A stretch of 64,000 nucleotides of DNA from Sagittula marina (GTDB lineage: Bacteria > Pseudomonadota > Alphaproteobacteria > Rhodobacterales > Rhodobacteraceae): contig NZ_JACIEJ010000004.1 of the NCBI RefSeq assembly GCF_014196795.1, positions 310,001-374,000 of the forward strand, written 5' to 3'. Under the pieces are notes generated by a model. It did no database searches. It saw only the letters and a program-made list of their open reading frames with translations, and had not been told where the DNA came from. A program made the position numbers and the translations under genes. Position 1 is the stretch's first letter. Each line of letters begins with the position of its first letter. This document shows positions 62,990 to 64,000 of this stretch, one piece after another.

Positions 62990-64000
62990 ATGCTTCTTAC
63001 CATCGATAACCTGTCAAAGACCTTCCCAGGCACCGTCGCGCTCGACAGCGTCCGTTTCGACCTGAAAGCGGGCGAGGTGCACGCTCTGCTGGGCGAGAAT
63101 GGTGCCGGCAAATCTACACTTATAAAGTGCCTGACCGGCGTCCACGCCCGCGACAGCGGCGACGTCAGGCTTCACGGTGAACCGGTGTCGCCGGGGTCCA
63201 CGCTGGAGGCGCAGGAACTCGGGATTGGCACGGTCTATCAGGAAGTTAACCTGCTGCCGAACCTCACGGTGGCCGAGAATCTGACGTTCGGCCGACAGCC
63301 GACGCGGTTCGGCATGGTCTCCGTCCGTCGGATGAGGGAGGATGCGAAAGAGATGCTGGCGGGCTTCGGACTCGACCATGTCAACGTCTCGCGCGAGCTT
63401 GGCGCCTATTCGGTCGCGGTCCAGCAGCTCATAGCCATCGCCCGCGCCGTCGCACTTTCAGGCAAGGTGCTGATCCTTGACGAACCCACTGCGAGCCTTG
63501 ACGCCCGCGAGACCGAGATGCTGTTCGAAGTTGTGCGGCGGCTGCGCGAACGCGGGCTGGGAATTGTCTTCATCTCGCATTTCCTCGATCAGGTCTTCGA
63601 TCTTTCCGACCGCCTGACCGTCCTGCGCAACGGGAAACACATCGTGACGGCAGAAACTGCCGGGATGGACCGCCTGGGCCTGATCCACCACATGCTCGGC
63701 CATGAGCTGGATAAAGCAGAGGATCGCAGGACAACCCGATCCATCCGCAATGAACGGTTGCACTTCAAAGGCCTTGGCCGACGCGGCAAGATCGAGCCCT
63801 TCGACCTGACAGTGCGCGAGGGCGAAGTCATCGGGCTCGCCGGACTGCTGGGATCCGGCCGTACGGAAACCGCAGACATCCTCTTCGGGCGAACGCCAGC
63901 CGACCGCGGAGAGGCCACCGACCCCGATGGCACCATCGACCTGAGCAACCCGCGCGCTGCCATCGCCAGCGGCTTTGGCTACGCGCCCGAGGACCGCAAG
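62990..64000 (+). CDS. sugar ABC transporter ATP-binding protein (two-cassette type), partial
   Basis: 337 codons are visible and continue past the right edge. The first cassette has Walker A GENGAGKST, a degenerate signature (YSVAVQQLIAIARAVA), Walker B VLILDEPTASLD and FISHFLDQVFDLSD. The second, degenerate cassette begins with GLAGLLGSGRTETADILFGR. This doubled layout is that of RbsA/YtfR-type sugar ATPases. The ATG follows GAGGAAAGGCC. It lies 81 bases after the binding protein, and permease genes are expected beyond the window. Confidence 0.93.
   Translation, partial: MLLTIDNLSKTFPGTVALDSVRFDLKAGEVHALLGENGAGKSTLIKCLTGVHARDSGDVRLHGEPVSPGSTLEAQELGIGTVYQEVNLLPNLTVAENLTFGRQPTRFGMVSVRRMREDAKEMLAGFGLDHVNVSRELGAYSVAVQQLIAIARAVALSGKVLILDEPTASLDARETEMLFEVVRRLRERGLGIVFISHFLDQVFDLSDRLTVLRNGKHIVTAETAGMDRLGLIHHMLGHELDKAEDRRTTRSIRNERLHFKGLGRRGKIEPFDLTVREGEVIGLAGLLGSGRTETADILFGRTPADRGEATDPDGTIDLSNPRAAIASGFGYAPEDRK

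Overview
The window looks like the chromosome of a marine or soil alphaproteobacterium of the Rhodobacteraceae (Roseobacter group). The evidence is high GC with GC-rich third positions, a TamA/TamB pair, MetR divergent from MetF, a smoEFGK-mtlK polyol operon of Rhodobacter type, and a Caulobacter-like oxidative xylose gene set. I saw no tRNA, rRNA or CRISPR array.

Layout. 0-7.5 kb is a leftward series: the start of an alpha/beta hydrolase, two tandem LysM plus solute-binding-domain secreted proteins, a SnoaL-like protein, a VOC protein, two further alpha/beta hydrolases and an MFS transporter. 7.6-14.1 kb is mostly housekeeping: thrS with a small unknown gene behind it, a decayed DUF692 fragment, an ArsC/YffB-like reductase, a cold-shock protein, a small membrane protein, and metR/metF. 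14.6-25.3 kb is a sugar-acid catabolic island. It holds homologues of three of the four Weimberg enzymes (sugar dehydrogenase, xylonate dehydratase, 2-keto-3-deoxy-xylonate dehydratase), two more FAH-fold enzymes, another SDR, an aminotransferase, a 2-hydroxyacid dehydrogenase and a FadR-type GntR regulator. Two perfect TGGTATACCA-core palindromes sit at its divergent and internal promoters and probably define the regulon.

25.4-31.7 kb carries tamB and tamA. 31.8-38.8 kb carries a three-gene unit: a transglutaminase, a circularly permuted ATP-grasp/alpha-E fusion, and a transglutaminase/DUF2126 fusion. It resembles predicted amidoligase systems whose product is unknown, and is the least understood biochemistry in the window. 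39-40.4 kb has a secreted PHB-depolymerase-like esterase and a small unknown gene. 40.7-47.8 kb is the polyol ABC transporter, mannitol dehydrogenase and LacI regulator, with terminators at its end and after the binding-protein gene. A ThDP-dependent acetolactate-synthase-like enzyme follows.

50.3-55.4 kb is an SbcD-like nuclease / SbcC-like ATPase / thioesterase operon with overlapping genes. 55.4-59.3 kb is a decaying zone: a broken tyrosinase-family gene, rsgA, and a degenerate IS3-family element. 59.3-61.3 kb is a ktrAB-type K+ uptake pair. The window ends inside a sugar ABC transporter of the YtfQ/YtfR type. Gene starts were chosen mainly by purine-rich ribosome binding sites, which often place them inside the longest open frame.
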